Part shown: piece by piece, positions 53,715 to 62,503 of the stretch | Numbering within the stretch: the stretch's first letter is position 1 | Layout: each line of letters opens with the position of its first letter | Assembly (NCBI RefSeq): GCF_014648675.1 | Contig: NZ_BMRO01000002.1 | Location: forward strand, 185,810 to 249,809 | Source of the DNA: Actinomadura livida | Lineage (GTDB): Bacteria > Actinomycetota > Actinomycetes > Streptosporangiales > Streptosporangiaceae | Length of the DNA: 64,000 nucleotides | Direction: 5' to 3' | Notes under the pieces: model-generated | Seen by the model: only the letters and a program-made list of their open reading frames with translations | What the model was told of the DNA's origin: nothing | Database searches by the model: none | Program-made: the position numbers and the translations under genes

Positions 53715-54836
53715 GTGACTCAGCAGACCGCGCCGGGCGTGCCGCCGGAGCCGTCCCTCGCCGATCCCTGCGCCGAGCGCGGGCCGGCGGGGGAGCGGCT
53801 GCGCGGCGGGAGCGGCCCGGCGCCCGCGCTGGACGTGTTCCTGTCCGGCCGCGTGTTCATGGACATGATCTTCACCGGGCTGCCGGGGCTGCCGCCGCCG
53901 GGCACCGAGCTCGTCACCGACGGGCTCGGCTCGGCCCCCGGCGGCGTCGCCAACATCGCCGTCGCGATGAGCCGGCTCGGCCTGCGGGTGGGGCTGGCGG
54001 CGCCGTTCGGCGACGACATGTTCGGCGCCTACCTGTGGCGGACCCTCGCCGAGCAGGAGGGCGTCGACCTCGGGCTGTCCCGGCGGGTCCGCGGCTGGCC
54101 GACGCCGGTGACGGTGTCGATGGCCTACGACTCCGACCGCAGCATGGTGACCTATGCCCGCCCCGTGCCGGGCCCGGTGGACGACCTGGCGGGCGAGCCG
54201 CCGCCGTCCGCCCGGGCGTGCTTCGTCGACGTCGACCGCCCCGTCCCGCCGTGGATCCCGGCCATGCGCGGCCGCGGCGCGCTGGTCTTCGGCGACCTCG
54301 GCTGGGACCAGACCGGCGCCTGGCCCGCCGAGGTCCTCGACCGGCTCCGCCACGTGGACGTGTTCCTGCCGAACGCCGCCGAGGCGATGGCCTACACCCG
54401 CACGGGCACGCCGCTGGAGGCCGCCGAGGCCCTGGCCGAGCGCGTCCCGGTCGTCGTGGTGAAGCGCGGCGGGGACGGCGCCATCGCGATCGACTCGGCG
54501 ACCGGGGAGCGGGCCGAGGTGGGCGCGCTGCCGGTCGAGGCGCTCGACCCGACCGGCGCGGGCGACGTCTTCGCCGCAGGTTTCGTGTTCGGCACCCTCG
54601 CCGGCCTCCCGCTCGCCGAGCGGCTCCGGTTCGCCAACCTGTGCGCCGGCCTGTCGGTGCGGCACCACAGCGGCTCGCTGGGCTCGCCGTGCTGGGGCGA
54701 GATCGCCGCCTTCGGCGAGTCGGGCGAGGTCCCCGAGTCGGTCCTGGCCGACTACGCGTTCGTTGTCCAGTTCATCCCGGATGCGGCCGACGACTCGCCC
54801 GTCCGCGCCGAGCCCACCCTCCGCATCGGCGGGTGA
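53715..54836 (+). CDS. PfkB-family carbohydrate kinase
   Basis: A 373-residue ribokinase-fold kinase. VFLSGRVFMDMIFTGLP begins the fold, the PfkB-1 motif is SAPGGVANIAVAMSRLGL, and the PfkB-2 motif with the catalytic Asp is LDPTGAGDVFAAGFVFG. A 40-residue Pro/Gly-rich leader precedes it. Start is GTG at 53715 after a G-run. It phosphorylates an unidentified sugar or nucleoside. Diverges from the SIS-domain gene. Confidence 0.88.
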   Translation: MTQQTAPGVPPEPSLADPCAERGPAGERLRGGSGPAPALDVFLSGRVFMDMIFTGLPGLPPPGTELVTDGLGSAPGGVANIAVAMSRLGLRVGLAAPFGDDMFGAYLWRTLAEQEGVDLGLSRRVRGWPTPVTVSMAYDSDRSMVTYARPVPGPVDDLAGEPPPSARACFVDVDRPVPPWIPAMRGRGALVFGDLGWDQTGAWPAEVLDRLRHVDVFLPNAAEAMAYTRTGTPLEAAEALAERVPVVVVKRGGDGAIAIDSATGERAEVGALPVEALDPTGAGDVFAAGFVFGTLAGLPLAERLRFANLCAGLSVRHHSGSLGSPCWGEIAAFGESGEVPESVLADYAFVVQFIPDAADDSPVRAEPTLRIGG

Positions 54837-55109
54837 CCCCGCCCCCCGCTAGCGAGTGATCCGACGGGACGCAAGGCCGGGGCCGCCTGCGGCCATCCGG
54901 CGACGAAATCGCTCTCGGAGGTTGACGCCGCACGGGTGCCGGTCTCATCTGGGCCGGAAATTCGCCCGCGTCGCGTTCGGCGGGCGCATGCGGCGGGGCC
55001 GCCGTCCGGTATCGGCCCGGCACGGCGACAAAGGCGCGGAGTGCTGTGACTGTTGATCGTGACGCAGTCGCACCGACACGAAACGCACCACGGCGCGAGG
55101 GAGCCGTTC

Positions 55110-55679
55110 ATGACCGCGATCGCCCATCAGTCGAAGCTGATGACAGGGCTCAACACCCGGAACCACCGAGCCGCTCTCAACGTGTTCCTGTTCATCGTGC
55201 TCGCCCACTGGGCCGAGCACGTCGTCCAGGCCGTCCAGATCTGGGTCCTCGGGCGGCCCGCGGCGGAGTCCCGCGGTGTGGCCGGGCAGTGGTTCCCCTG
55301 GCTGGTCACGTCGGAGGCGCTGCACTACGGGTACGCCCTGGTGATGCTGGCGGGCTTCATCCTGGTGCGCCGCGGCTTCACGGGACGGTCGCGGACGTGG
55401 TGGAACATCGCGCTCTACATCCAGGTCTGGCACCACTTGGAGCACCTGCTGCTGTTCATCCAGGCGCACGCCGGCGCGAACCTGGGCGGCCGGCCCGTGC
55501 CGACCAGCCTCATCCAGTTCCTGATACCGCGGGTGGAGCTGCACCTGTTCTACAACGGGGTCGTGTTCGCCCCGATGGTGGTCGCGATGCTGCTCCACCG
55601 CCGCGACGCGCCGGAGCCCCGCGACGGCGCGGCCACCTGCGACTGCGCCGGCGACCGTGGCCGTCCCGCCGAAGTATGA
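55110..55679 (+). CDS. Histidine-rich integral membrane protein, unknown function
   Basis: A 189-residue protein with four predicted membrane helices: NVFLFIVLAHWAEHVVQAVQ, SEALHYGYALVMLAGFILV, WWNIALYIQVWHHLEHLLL and LHLFYNGVVFAPMVVAMLL. Two helices carry HxxEH-like motifs (HWAEH and HHLEH) and a further His lies at the start of the fourth, a set that could hold metal. It is not the classic 8-His desaturase pattern. The ATG at 55110 has GAGGGAG upstream, and an upstream ATG at 55053 is poorer. It overlaps the next gene by ATGA. Not recognised. Confidence 0.6.
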   Translation: MTAIAHQSKLMTGLNTRNHRAALNVFLFIVLAHWAEHVVQAVQIWVLGRPAAESRGVAGQWFPWLVTSEALHYGYALVMLAGFILVRRGFTGRSRTWWNIALYIQVWHHLEHLLLFIQAHAGANLGGRPVPTSLIQFLIPRVELHLFYNGVVFAPMVVAMLLHRRDAPEPRDGAATCDCAGDRGRPAEV

Positions 55680-56227
55680 CCGGCGTCCGGGAACCAGGCC
55701 GGGACCCGGAGGAACCAGGCCGGGACCCGGAACGCGACGACGCCGGGCCGCCGGGCGGCCGGCGCCGCGCCCGCGGGGCGCCGTCGGGATTCACCGTGAC
55801 GGTCACGGCCGCACTGGCGTTCCTGCTGCTGTTCTTCACTGTGCCGAACCTGGGCGCGGTATGGCGGGCGGCACGCGCCGACGGGGCGTCCGGGACGTTC
55901 ACCGCCGAGCGCCTGTCGTGCGTCGAGCACCCGGGTCACGAGTCGTGCTCCTGGTACGGCACGTTCATGCCCGCCGCCGGTTCGGAGGCGCACGAGACGA
56001 GCATGTACGGCGCCGGGCGCGGCGACCTCTCCGCCGGCGAGCGGGTGCCCGCGATCGACGTCGGGAGACCGAGCCGGGTGTACTCGGTGGACGGGTCGCG
56101 GGAATGGATCCCGACCGGGCTCACCCTGATCGCCGCCGCGGGGCTGTGCGTGCCGCTCGCCCGCAGGCTGCTCAGCCGGGTACGGCCGTCCGGGCGGGCG
56201 CGGCGGAGCGGTACTCCTGCGGGCTGA
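55676..56227 (+). CDS. Membrane protein with two helices, unknown function
   Basis: A 183-residue protein. The cytoplasmic leader repeats PGRDPE (EPGRDPEEPGRDPERDD), then come a helix (FTVTVTAALAFLLLFFTV), an external region of about 85 residues with Cys pairs (SCVEHPGHESCSW), and a second helix (PTGLTLIAAAGLCVPL). ATG at 55676 overlaps the stop of the previous gene, so they are co-translated and probably work together. Its last 56 bases overlap the AraC gene on the other strand. Confidence 0.65.
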   Translation: MTGVREPGRDPEEPGRDPERDDAGPPGGRRRARGAPSGFTVTVTAALAFLLLFFTVPNLGAVWRAARADGASGTFTAERLSCVEHPGHESCSWYGTFMPAAGSEAHETSMYGAGRGDLSAGERVPAIDVGRPSRVYSVDGSREWIPTGLTLIAAAGLCVPLARRLLSRVRPSGRARRSGTPAG

Positions 56228-57128
56228 CGCCGTGCTGGCGCTTGAAGGCCGTGCTGAGCGCGAACGCGGTGCCGTAGCCGACCCGGCGCGCCACCGCCTC
56301 CAGCGTCGCGTCGCTCTCGCGGAGCAGGTCCGCGGCCTGGGCGAGGCGTATCCCGGTGAGGTACGCCATGGGCGGCTCGCCGGTCAGCTTCGTGAACCGC
56401 TGCGCGAGCGCGGCGCGGGAGACGCCCACCGCGGCGGCGAGGCCGGCGACGGTCCAGGGGTGCGACAGGTCGTCGTGCAGGAGCCGCAGTGCCGGGCCGA
56501 CGACCGGGTCGCCGTGGGCGCGGTACCAGCCGGGCGCCTCGGCGCCCGGGCGGGCGAACCACGCCCGCAGCGTCCCGACGAGCAGCAGGTCGAGCAGGCG
56601 GTCGAGGACGATGTCCTGGCCGGGCTCGTCCTTGCCGACCTCCTCGCCGAGCACGCCGACCAGCGGTGACCGCCACTCGTCGCCGCGGACGACCGCCAGC
56701 GGCGGGAGGGCGGCCAGCAGCCGCCGGGTGACGGCGCCGCGCATCTGGTAGGTGCCGACGAGGATGACCGCCGGCCCGCCGGGGTCGTTGCCCCAGGCGC
56801 GGACGCCGAGGTCCATCGTCCCCGACATGCTCGTCCCGTCCGGCGTGGTGCACACCTGCCCCGGGTGGATGACGATCTGCGGCTCGGTCCCGGGCGCGTC
56901 GCTGACGGTGTAGGGGTCGGGGCCACGGAGGATCGCCATGTCGCCGGGGGAGACGCGCCGCGGCTCGGCGCCGTCGGGGGTCAGCCACGCGTCGCCGCTC
57001 ACCATCGACAGCAGCGTGATGGGCGCCTCGTCCTGGATCCGCAGCGACCACGGCGGGCTGAACGACGCGCGGAGCATGAACGCGCCTCGTGCCCGAGGCC
57101 CGTCGAGGAGGTCGGTCAGGGCGTCCAT
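56172..57128 (-). CDS. AraC-family regulator with cupin N-terminus
   Basis: A 318-residue regulator. Residues 1-180 are a cupin-like ligand domain (SVSGDAWLTPDGAEPRRVSP-type, GDMAILRGPDPYTVSD). Two helix-turn-helix units follow at the end: WTVAGLAAAVGVSRAALAQR and LEAVARRVGYGTAFALSTAF, with the AraC closing motif FKRQHGVSPQEYRS. ATG at 57128. It diverges from the NmrA-like gene across 81 bp and most likely controls that gene and the DUF1772 gene. Confidence 0.9.
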   Translation of the reverse strand: MDALTDLLDGPRARGAFMLRASFSPPWSLRIQDEAPITLLSMVSGDAWLTPDGAEPRRVSPGDMAILRGPDPYTVSDAPGTEPQIVIHPGQVCTTPDGTSMSGTMDLGVRAWGNDPGGPAVILVGTYQMRGAVTRRLLAALPPLAVVRGDEWRSPLVGVLGEEVGKDEPGQDIVLDRLLDLLLVGTLRAWFARPGAEAPGWYRAHGDPVVGPALRLLHDDLSHPWTVAGLAAAVGVSRAALAQRFTKLTGEPPMAYLTGIRLAQAADLLRESDATLEAVARRVGYGTAFALSTAFKRQHGVSPQEYRSAAPARTAVPG

Positions 57129-57209
57129 GCGGCAAGCGTAGACGCCGGCGTATGCGGGCGAGCTTCTCGGCGATGGCGGCCGGAACCGCCCGGCAGTTGA
57201 CTCGGGGAC

Positions 57210-58055
57210 ATGACGAACGACGTGCGGAACATCGAGAACGGCCTCACCCTCGTCCTCGGCGGCACAGGCAAGACCGGCCGCCGCGTCGTGGAGCGGCTGG
57301 AGGCCCTGGACGTCCCGGTGCGGATGGGCTCCCGGTCGGCGGCGCCCGCCTTCCACTGGGAGGACGCGACGACCTGGGGACCCGTCCTGCGGGACGTCGA
57401 GAAGGTCTACCTGTCCTACTACCCGGACCTCGCGGCCCCCGGCGCGGCCGAGGCCATCGGCTCCTTCACCCGGCAGGCCCGGGACGCCGGCGTGCGGCAC
57501 GCGGTGCTCCTGTCCGGCAGGGGCGAGGACGAGGCGCAGGAGTGCGAGCGCATCGTCCAGGCGTCCGGCATGGACTGGACGGTCGTGCGGGCGAGCTGGT
57601 TCGCGCAGAACTTCAGCGAGGACTACCTCCTCGACCCCGTCCGCGCGGGCGAGGTCGCCCTGCCCTCCGGGGACGTGCCGGAGCCGTTCGTGGACGCCGA
57701 CGACATCGCGGACGTGGCGGTCGCGGCGCTCACCCGCGGCGGGCACACCGGCGAGGTCTACGAGGTGACCGGGCCCCGCGCCCTCACCATGGCCGAGGCC
57801 GTCGCCGAGATCGGCCGCTCGGCGGGGCGGGACATCGCGTTCGTCCCGGTCGCCGTGGACGACTACGCCGCCGTGCTCAAGGAGCACGGCCTGCCGGGGG
57901 AGCTGATCGCCTTCCTGACGTACCTGTTCTCGACCGTCCTGGACGGACGCAACTCCCTGCCCGCCGACGGCGTGCGGCGCGCGCTCGGGCGCGCGCCGCG
58001 GGACTTCGCCGAGTACGCGCGGCTGACCGCGGCCAGCGGCGTCTGGAACACCTGA
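57210..58055 (+). CDS. NmrA-like NAD(P)-binding protein
   Basis: A 281-residue atypical SDR. The nucleotide motif is VLGGTGKTGRRVVERL, with VVRASWFAQNFSEDYLLDPV and EVYEVTGPRALTMAEAVAEI as typical of NmrA/quinone-oxidoreductase-2-like proteins. No catalytic Tyr-x3-Lys is clear, so it may sense rather than turn over NADP(H). Divergent from the AraC regulator and 52 bp before the DUF1772 gene. Similar trios are found in many actinomycetes. Confidence 0.85.
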   Translation: MTNDVRNIENGLTLVLGGTGKTGRRVVERLEALDVPVRMGSRSAAPAFHWEDATTWGPVLRDVEKVYLSYYPDLAAPGAAEAIGSFTRQARDAGVRHAVLLSGRGEDEAQECERIVQASGMDWTVVRASWFAQNFSEDYLLDPVRAGEVALPSGDVPEPFVDADDIADVAVAALTRGGHTGEVYEVTGPRALTMAEAVAEIGRSAGRDIAFVPVAVDDYAAVLKEHGLPGELIAFLTYLFSTVLDGRNSLPADGVRRALGRAPRDFAEYARLTAASGVWNT

Positions 58056-58107
58056 CCCGGCCCCCGACCCGACCCTTCGAGGGCCCCTTCGACAGATCGG
58101 AACGACG

Positions 58108-58611
58108 ATGAGATCCGTACTCGCCGGGACTTCGGTGACCCTTTCCCTCATCATGGCCGCCGGCATGACCGGGGCCTACTTCGCCTTCTCCACCGGCGTG
58201 ATGCCGGGCCTGAACGCGGCGCGGCCGGCGGCGGCCGTCGAGGCCATGCAGGGCATGAACCAGAAGATCCAGAACCCGCTGTTCATCGCCATGTTCCTGC
58301 TGATCCCGGTCGTGGCGATCGCGGCGGGAGTGCTGCTGCTGACCCTGGACGAGAAGTCCGCGGCCGTCCTGTTCTTCGTCGCGGCCGGCGTGTACTTCGC
58401 GGGTGCGCTCGTCCCGAGCTTCGCGGTGAACATCCCGATGAACAACGCCCTGGACGGCACGGCGATCCCGGCGGACGCCGCGGAGGCGGCGAAGGTCTGG
58501 GCGGACTACTCCGGCCGTTGGACGGCCTGGAACAACCTGAGGGCCGTGGCCAGCTGGGTGAGCATCCTCGCGATGAGCCTGGGCGTCTACTTCTGGGGCA
58601 AGGACGCTTGA
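58108..58611 (+). CDS. DUF1772-family membrane protein
   Basis: A 167-residue protein with four predicted helices. TGAYFAFSTGVMPGLN, AVNIPMNNALDG and WTAWNNLRAVASWVSI are DUF1772 hallmarks; some relatives (anthrone oxygenase type) oxidise polyketides. ATG at 58108. It probably forms an operon with the NmrA-like gene. Activity unproven. Confidence 0.82.
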   Translation: MRSVLAGTSVTLSLIMAAGMTGAYFAFSTGVMPGLNAARPAAAVEAMQGMNQKIQNPLFIAMFLLIPVVAIAAGVLLLTLDEKSAAVLFFVAAGVYFAGALVPSFAVNIPMNNALDGTAIPADAAEAAKVWADYSGRWTAWNNLRAVASWVSILAMSLGVYFWGKDA

Positions 58612-58620
58612 ACGCGCCAC

Positions 58621-58662
58621 GGGGACGCGGCCCGCACTTCACGGGAGCCGGGCCGCGTCCCC
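58621..58662. terminator. Bidirectional hairpin after the DUF1772 gene
   Basis: GGGGACGCGGCCCG (58621-58634) and CGGGCCGCGTCCCC (58649-58662) are exact inverted arms around a 14-base loop, between convergent genes. Confidence 0.7.
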
Positions 58663-58676
58663 TGGTCGAGGCTGAG

Positions 58677-60101
58677 TCAGGGGACGAGCAGACCCCAGTA
58701 GACGGCCCACGGGACGAACACGGCACCCGCGGTGAGCAGGAGGCCGAGCCGGACGCGCTCGGCCACCGGGACGGAACCGGCGGCCCGCCGCCACGACACC
58801 GCGGTCGCGGCCCCCGCGCAGACGGCGGCCGCGGCGAGCCCCTGCAGCGCCAGCCACGGCAGCGGACGGCCCGCCAGAACGGGGCCCGGGTCCGGATACC
58901 TCCCCGCCGCCATCAGGTAGAAGATGTAGAAGACCAGGCCGGCGGCCGCGGTGAGCCCCGCCCCGGCGAGCAGGCCCGCCCAGCGGCTCACCGGGCGCAC
59001 CGTCCTGCCGCGCAGCCGGCGCGCCAGGGCGGCGAGCGGGTAGCCGGCGAACGCGACGACGAACAGCGCGAGCGCCGCGGTCTGCATCCAGACGGACGCC
59101 CACCACGGCGACGGCGCGATGGCGACGCTCGGGTAGTCCTGCTCCGGGAGCGGCGCGGTATCGGCGTCGGGGAGGCGCCCGCTCGTCACGTCGCGGACCC
59201 ACGAGCCGACCAGGTCGGCGTAGCCGGGGGCCAGCGCGTCGCCGCGGGTGAGGCCCCGGTCCGGAGTCTCGTGGACGCCGTGGTCGGCCTCCGGGAAGAA
59301 GCGGAACGTGTAGTGGGTGTTGCCGCCGCGCCGGAGCGCCCGCGCGAACAGCGGCGGATTGTCCTCGGGCGGGGTCTGCAGGTCGCGGCCGCCCCAGATC
59401 CCGAGCACCGGCTGGCGGACCCGCTCCAGGACGCCCGGGGCGTCGTGGAACGCCTCGGCGAACAGGTCCGCGTCCGCCCCCAGCCGGGCGAAGTTGCGCT
59501 TGCCGCGGTCGATCAGCGAACCGGACACGCCCGCCCGGCGCAGCCCGGAGGACTCGTTCCAGACCTGCTGGCGGATCGGGGTCATCGCGTTGCCGCCGAC
59601 CACGATCACGAACGCCGCGTCGGCGGACCGGGACGCGGCGAGCGGCGCCACCCAGCCGCCCTCGCTCAGCCCCCAGAGCCCCACCTTCGCGGGATCGACG
59701 CCGGGTTGCGCGCGCAGCTCGCGCACGGCGCCGAGCGCGTCGTCGGCCAGTTCGGAGTAGGAGCGGCGGAACTGGGTGTACCCGGCCGACCTCTTGTCGT
59801 AGATCAGGACGGCGAGGCCCCGCCGCGCGAACTCGGTGGCCTCGGTGAGCAGGTACTCGCGCGGGACGCCGGACCCGGACCCCGTCACGAGCACGACGCC
59901 CGGCAGGGGCCCGCGCGCCTTCTGCGGCGCCAGCACCGTGCCGCGCAGGGTGAGCCCGCCGAACCCCTGGAAGCTCACCTCGGTCGCGGTCAGGCCGGCG
60001 GGCGCCGGGACCGGGCCGGCCGCCGAGGCCGCCGGGGGGCTCAAGACGCTCAGCAGCGCGCCGACGATCAGCGTCAGCGCGGCGGTCATCACTGTTCTCA
60101 T
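58677..60101 (-). CDS. Exported alpha/beta hydrolase with C-terminal membrane domain
   Basis: A 474-residue protein. Residues 1-27 form a signal peptide or anchor (TAALTLIVGALLSVL...ASA). The hydrolase domain has VLVTGSGSG, the nucleophile elbow VGLWGLSEGGW, LGIWGGRDLQTPPEDN (acid) and EADHGVHETP (His). From about residue 340 there are four predicted membrane helices (ALALFVVAFAGYPLA; GLLAGAGLTAAAGLVFYI; and two more). An extracellular esterase/peptidase tethered to the membrane is the likely form. The ATG at 60101 is next to the ArsR operator repeats. Substrate unknown. Confidence 0.82.
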   Translation of the reverse strand: MRTVMTAALTLIVGALLSVLSPPAASAAGPVPAPAGLTATEVSFQGFGGLTLRGTVLAPQKARGPLPGVVLVTGSGSGVPREYLLTEATEFARRGLAVLIYDKRSAGYTQFRRSYSELADDALGAVRELRAQPGVDPAKVGLWGLSEGGWVAPLAASRSADAAFVIVVGGNAMTPIRQQVWNESSGLRRAGVSGSLIDRGKRNFARLGADADLFAEAFHDAPGVLERVRQPVLGIWGGRDLQTPPEDNPPLFARALRRGGNTHYTFRFFPEADHGVHETPDRGLTRGDALAPGYADLVGSWVRDVTSGRLPDADTAPLPEQDYPSVAIAPSPWWASVWMQTAALALFVVAFAGYPLAALARRLRGRTVRPVSRWAGLLAGAGLTAAAGLVFYIFYLMAAGRYPDPGPVLAGRPLPWLALQGLAAAAVCAGAATAVSWRRAAGSVPVAERVRLGLLLTAGAVFVPWAVYWGLLVP

Positions 60102-60115
60102 GCTCGGGACCGTAG

Positions 60116-60171
60116 TCTGCAGAGAAAGTTCTGCAAAGGATTCTCTGCAAAGATCCTTCTGTAGAACTAGA
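60116..60171. promoter_or_regulatory. Four operator-like repeats with exact 14-bp period
   Basis: TCTGCA occurs at 60116, 60130 and 60144 and TCTGTA at 60158, each starting a 14-base unit (for example TCTGCAAAGGATTC and TCTGCAAAGATCCT). Several units read as partial palindromes TTCTGYA-GAA. The array fills the divergent spacer between the hydrolase and the ArsR-type gene and is likely its binding site. The stretch is AT-rich compared with its surroundings. Confidence 0.65.
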
Positions 60172-60180
60172 CTGCTCCTC

Positions 60181-60747
60181 ATGAAGGACGATTCCGAGCC
60201 CGTCATCCTGGACGACCCCGGACGGATGAAGGCGCTCAGCCACCCGCTGCGCCGCCGGATCCTGCACCGGCTCCGCGTGCACGGCCCCGCGACGTCGACG
60301 ACGATCGGGGAAGTGCTCGGGGCCAACACCGGGACGACCAGCTACCACCTGCGCCAGCTGGAGAAGCACGGGTTCATCGAGGAGATCCCCGAGCGGTCGG
60401 CCGGGCGGGAGCGCTGGTGGCGCCGTGCCGAGACCCCGCGCGACGTGCGCATGCCCCGGCCGGACACCGTCGCCCCGGAGGACCAGCCCGTCATCGACGA
60501 GCTGCTGCGCGTCCGCCACGCCGAGGACATGGAGCTCTTCAGCAGGCTTCCCGAGGAGTACCGGCGCGACCACGCCTGGGCCCTGCTCTCACGGGGATTC
60601 GCCCATATGACCGAGGAGGGCCTCGCCGAGTTCTTCGAGGCCTACATCCGCCTGCTGCAGGAGCACAGCCACGACCGAGAGGACGCGCCGCCGGGCGCGC
60701 GCCCGGTCCACATCCGGCTCTTCACGCTCCCCGCCGACACGGACTGA
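60181..60747 (+). CDS. ArsR-type winged-helix regulator
   Basis: A 188-residue regulator. DDPGRMKALSHPLRRRILHR and GANTGTTSYHLRQLEKHGFI form an ArsR/HTH_20 winged helix (residues 10-75). No Cys-based metal site is seen, so it is probably not metal-sensing. The rest is a helical domain of about 100 residues. ATG at 60181 directly follows the four-repeat array and has no clear ribosome site, so the message may be nearly leaderless. It diverges from the hydrolase gene, which it likely represses. Confidence 0.85.
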   Translation: MKDDSEPVILDDPGRMKALSHPLRRRILHRLRVHGPATSTTIGEVLGANTGTTSYHLRQLEKHGFIEEIPERSAGRERWWRRAETPRDVRMPRPDTVAPEDQPVIDELLRVRHAEDMELFSRLPEEYRRDHAWALLSRGFAHMTEEGLAEFFEAYIRLLQEHSHDREDAPPGARPVHIRLFTLPADTD

Positions 60748-60795
60748 GGCACCGCCGCGGGAGCCGCCGTGCCGCGCGGGGCTTACGATCCTGGG

Positions 60796-61632
60796 ATGAG
60801 CGGTGTCTACGCGATCAGCGACCTGCACGTCGGGTTCCCCGAGAACCGCGCGTTCGTCGAGGAGCTGCGGCCCGCGTCCGGCGGCGACTGGCTCATCGTC
60901 GCCGGCGACGTCGCCGAGCGCTTCGCCGACGTCGAGTGGACGCTGCGCACCCTGAGCGAACGCTTCGCCACCGTGATCTGGACGCCCGGCAACCACGAGC
61001 TGTGGACGATCAAGGACGACCCGGTGCGGCTGCGCGGGGAGGCCCGCTACCGCAGGCTCGTCGACATGTGCCGCGGCCTCGGCGTCCTGACCCCCGAGGA
61101 CCCGTATCCCGTGTGGGACGGCGACGGCGGGCCCGTGACGGTCGCGCCGCTGTTCATCCTGTACGACTACACGTTCCGGCCGGACGGCGCGTCCACCAAG
61201 GAGGAGGCCCTCGCGATCGCGCACGAGGCCGGCGTCGTGTGCACCGACGAGATTTTCCTCCACCCGGACCCGCACCCCACGCGGGACGCCTGGTGCGACG
61301 CCCGGATCGCCTACACCGAGAAGCGCCTCGCCGCCCTCGAACCGGGGACGCGGACCGTCCTCGTCAACCACTGGCCGCTCGTCCGCGAGCCCACCCGCGT
61401 CCTCTGGTACCCGGAGTTCGCCCAGTGGTGCGGCACCGAGCGCACCGCCGGCTGGCACGACCGCTTCAGCGCGGTGTCCGTCGTGTACGGGCACCTCCAC
61501 ATCCCCCGGACGATCTGGACCGGCGACGTCCCGCACATCGAGGTGTCGGTCGGCTACCCCCGCGAGTGGCGCAAGCGGGGCGACGCGCCGCGCGGTCCCC
61601 GCCGGATCCTGCCCGTCCCGGAGACACAATGA
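60796..61632 (+). CDS. Metallophosphoesterase
   Basis: A 278-residue calcineurin-like phosphoesterase. The metal-binding motifs are ISDLHVGFPENR, VAGDVAERF, TPGNHELWT, VLVNHWPL and VYGHLHIPRT, in the expected order. Such enzymes hydrolyse phosphomono- or diesters. ATG at 60796. It follows the ArsR gene by 48 bp on the same strand. Similar proteins are widespread in actinomycetes without known substrate. Confidence 0.9.
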   Translation: MSGVYAISDLHVGFPENRAFVEELRPASGGDWLIVAGDVAERFADVEWTLRTLSERFATVIWTPGNHELWTIKDDPVRLRGEARYRRLVDMCRGLGVLTPEDPYPVWDGDGGPVTVAPLFILYDYTFRPDGASTKEEALAIAHEAGVVCTDEIFLHPDPHPTRDAWCDARIAYTEKRLAALEPGTRTVLVNHWPLVREPTRVLWYPEFAQWCGTERTAGWHDRFSAVSVVYGHLHIPRTIWTGDVPHIEVSVGYPREWRKRGDAPRGPRRILPVPETQ

Positions 61633-61637
61633 CCGGG

Positions 61638-61673
61638 CCCGTGCTCGGCCTGCCCGTGCTCGGCCTGCCCGTG
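61638..61673 (+). repeat. Short tandem repeat (15-bp unit, 2.4 copies)
   Basis: CCCGTGCTCGGCCTG occurs twice in a row and then its first six bases again, in the short gap between the phosphoesterase stop and the TetR stop. No function is evident; slipped-strand variation is possible. Confidence 0.5.
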
Positions 61674-61681
61674 CGGCGCGG

Positions 61682-62266
61682 CTAGCGCGCGGCCGCCTTG
61701 CCGCGGGCCAGCCCGGTCGCGGCCAGCGACAGCAGCCGCTCCGCCGCCTCCGGGTCGTCCTCGGTGACCATCGCGATCGCGCCCGCGAGCCGGAGCGCGT
61801 CGATGAACACGGCGTCCCGCGGCACGTCCCCGGCCTCCTGGGCGCGGGCGAACAGCGCCCCGCCGGCCTCGCGCACCGCCCGGGCCGCCTCCGGCCGGTC
61901 GTCGCGCAGCGACACCACGGCCGCCGCCGCCATCCCGCGGAACGCGGTGACCCCCGAGACGAACGCGCGCAGCCACTCCAGGAGCCCGTCACCGGGCGAC
62001 GGGGAGAGCATCAGCTCGCGCGCCTTGGCGGCCAGCTCGCCGTAGGCGTCGGCGAGCAGCGCCTCCAGGAGGTCCTGCCGAGTCGGGAAGTGGCGGTAGA
62101 GCGTCCCGATGCCGACGCCGGCGAGCCGGGCGACGCCCTCCAGGGACGCGTCGGCGCCGTCGCGCCCGAACGTCTCCCGTGCCGCGCCGATCAGCCTGGC
62201 CCGGTTGCGGCGCACGTCGGCGCGCAGCGCCCGGGCGGGCGCCTTCGGCGAGTCGTCGCTGGTCAA
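61682..62266 (-). CDS. TetR-family regulator
   Basis: A 194-residue regulator. The HTH is SLEGVARLAGVGIGTLYRHF (residues about 42-61), followed by a helical ligand domain with RDDRPEAARAVREAGGALFA. The best start is TTG at 62266 with GGAAGGA about 12 bases upstream; GTG at 62215 is an alternative that would leave the conserved helix 1. No adjacent divergent target is visible; the nearest is thiC, also on the minus strand, so its target may be remote. Confidence 0.85.
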   Translation of the reverse strand: MTSDDSPKAPARALRADVRRNRARLIGAARETFGRDGADASLEGVARLAGVGIGTLYRHFPTRQDLLEALLADAYGELAAKARELMLSPSPGDGLLEWLRAFVSGVTAFRGMAAAAVVSLRDDRPEAARAVREAGGALFARAQEAGDVPRDAVFIDALRLAGAIAMVTEDDPEAAERLLSLAATGLARGKAAAR

Positions 62267-62385
62267 CTGGGTCGTCGATCCTTCCCGGCGGGTCTATGGG
62301 CCTGCGGCGATTCGGGGGGATCCGCGGCTTTGGAACGGTCCCTCGATAGTAGCCGCGCCCCTCCGCCGGCCTCGCCGGGGGGATG

Positions 62386-62425
62386 CGCGAGACCCGCCGC
62401 GGCCGATGCCGCGGCGGGTCTCGCG
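62386..62425. terminator. Strong hairpin downstream of thiC
   Basis: CGCGAGACCCGCCGCGGC and GCCGCGGCGGGTCTCGCG are exact inverted arms (18 bp) around CGAT. It lies about 78 bases after the thiC stop on its strand and probably terminates it. Confidence 0.7.
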
Positions 62426-62503
62426 GTCCGCTCAAGGCCGTCCGGGGACGCCGCCGGAGCGGACCGCGCTCGGTCAGGCGCAGCCTGGGCGGGCGCCGCC
62501 GGG

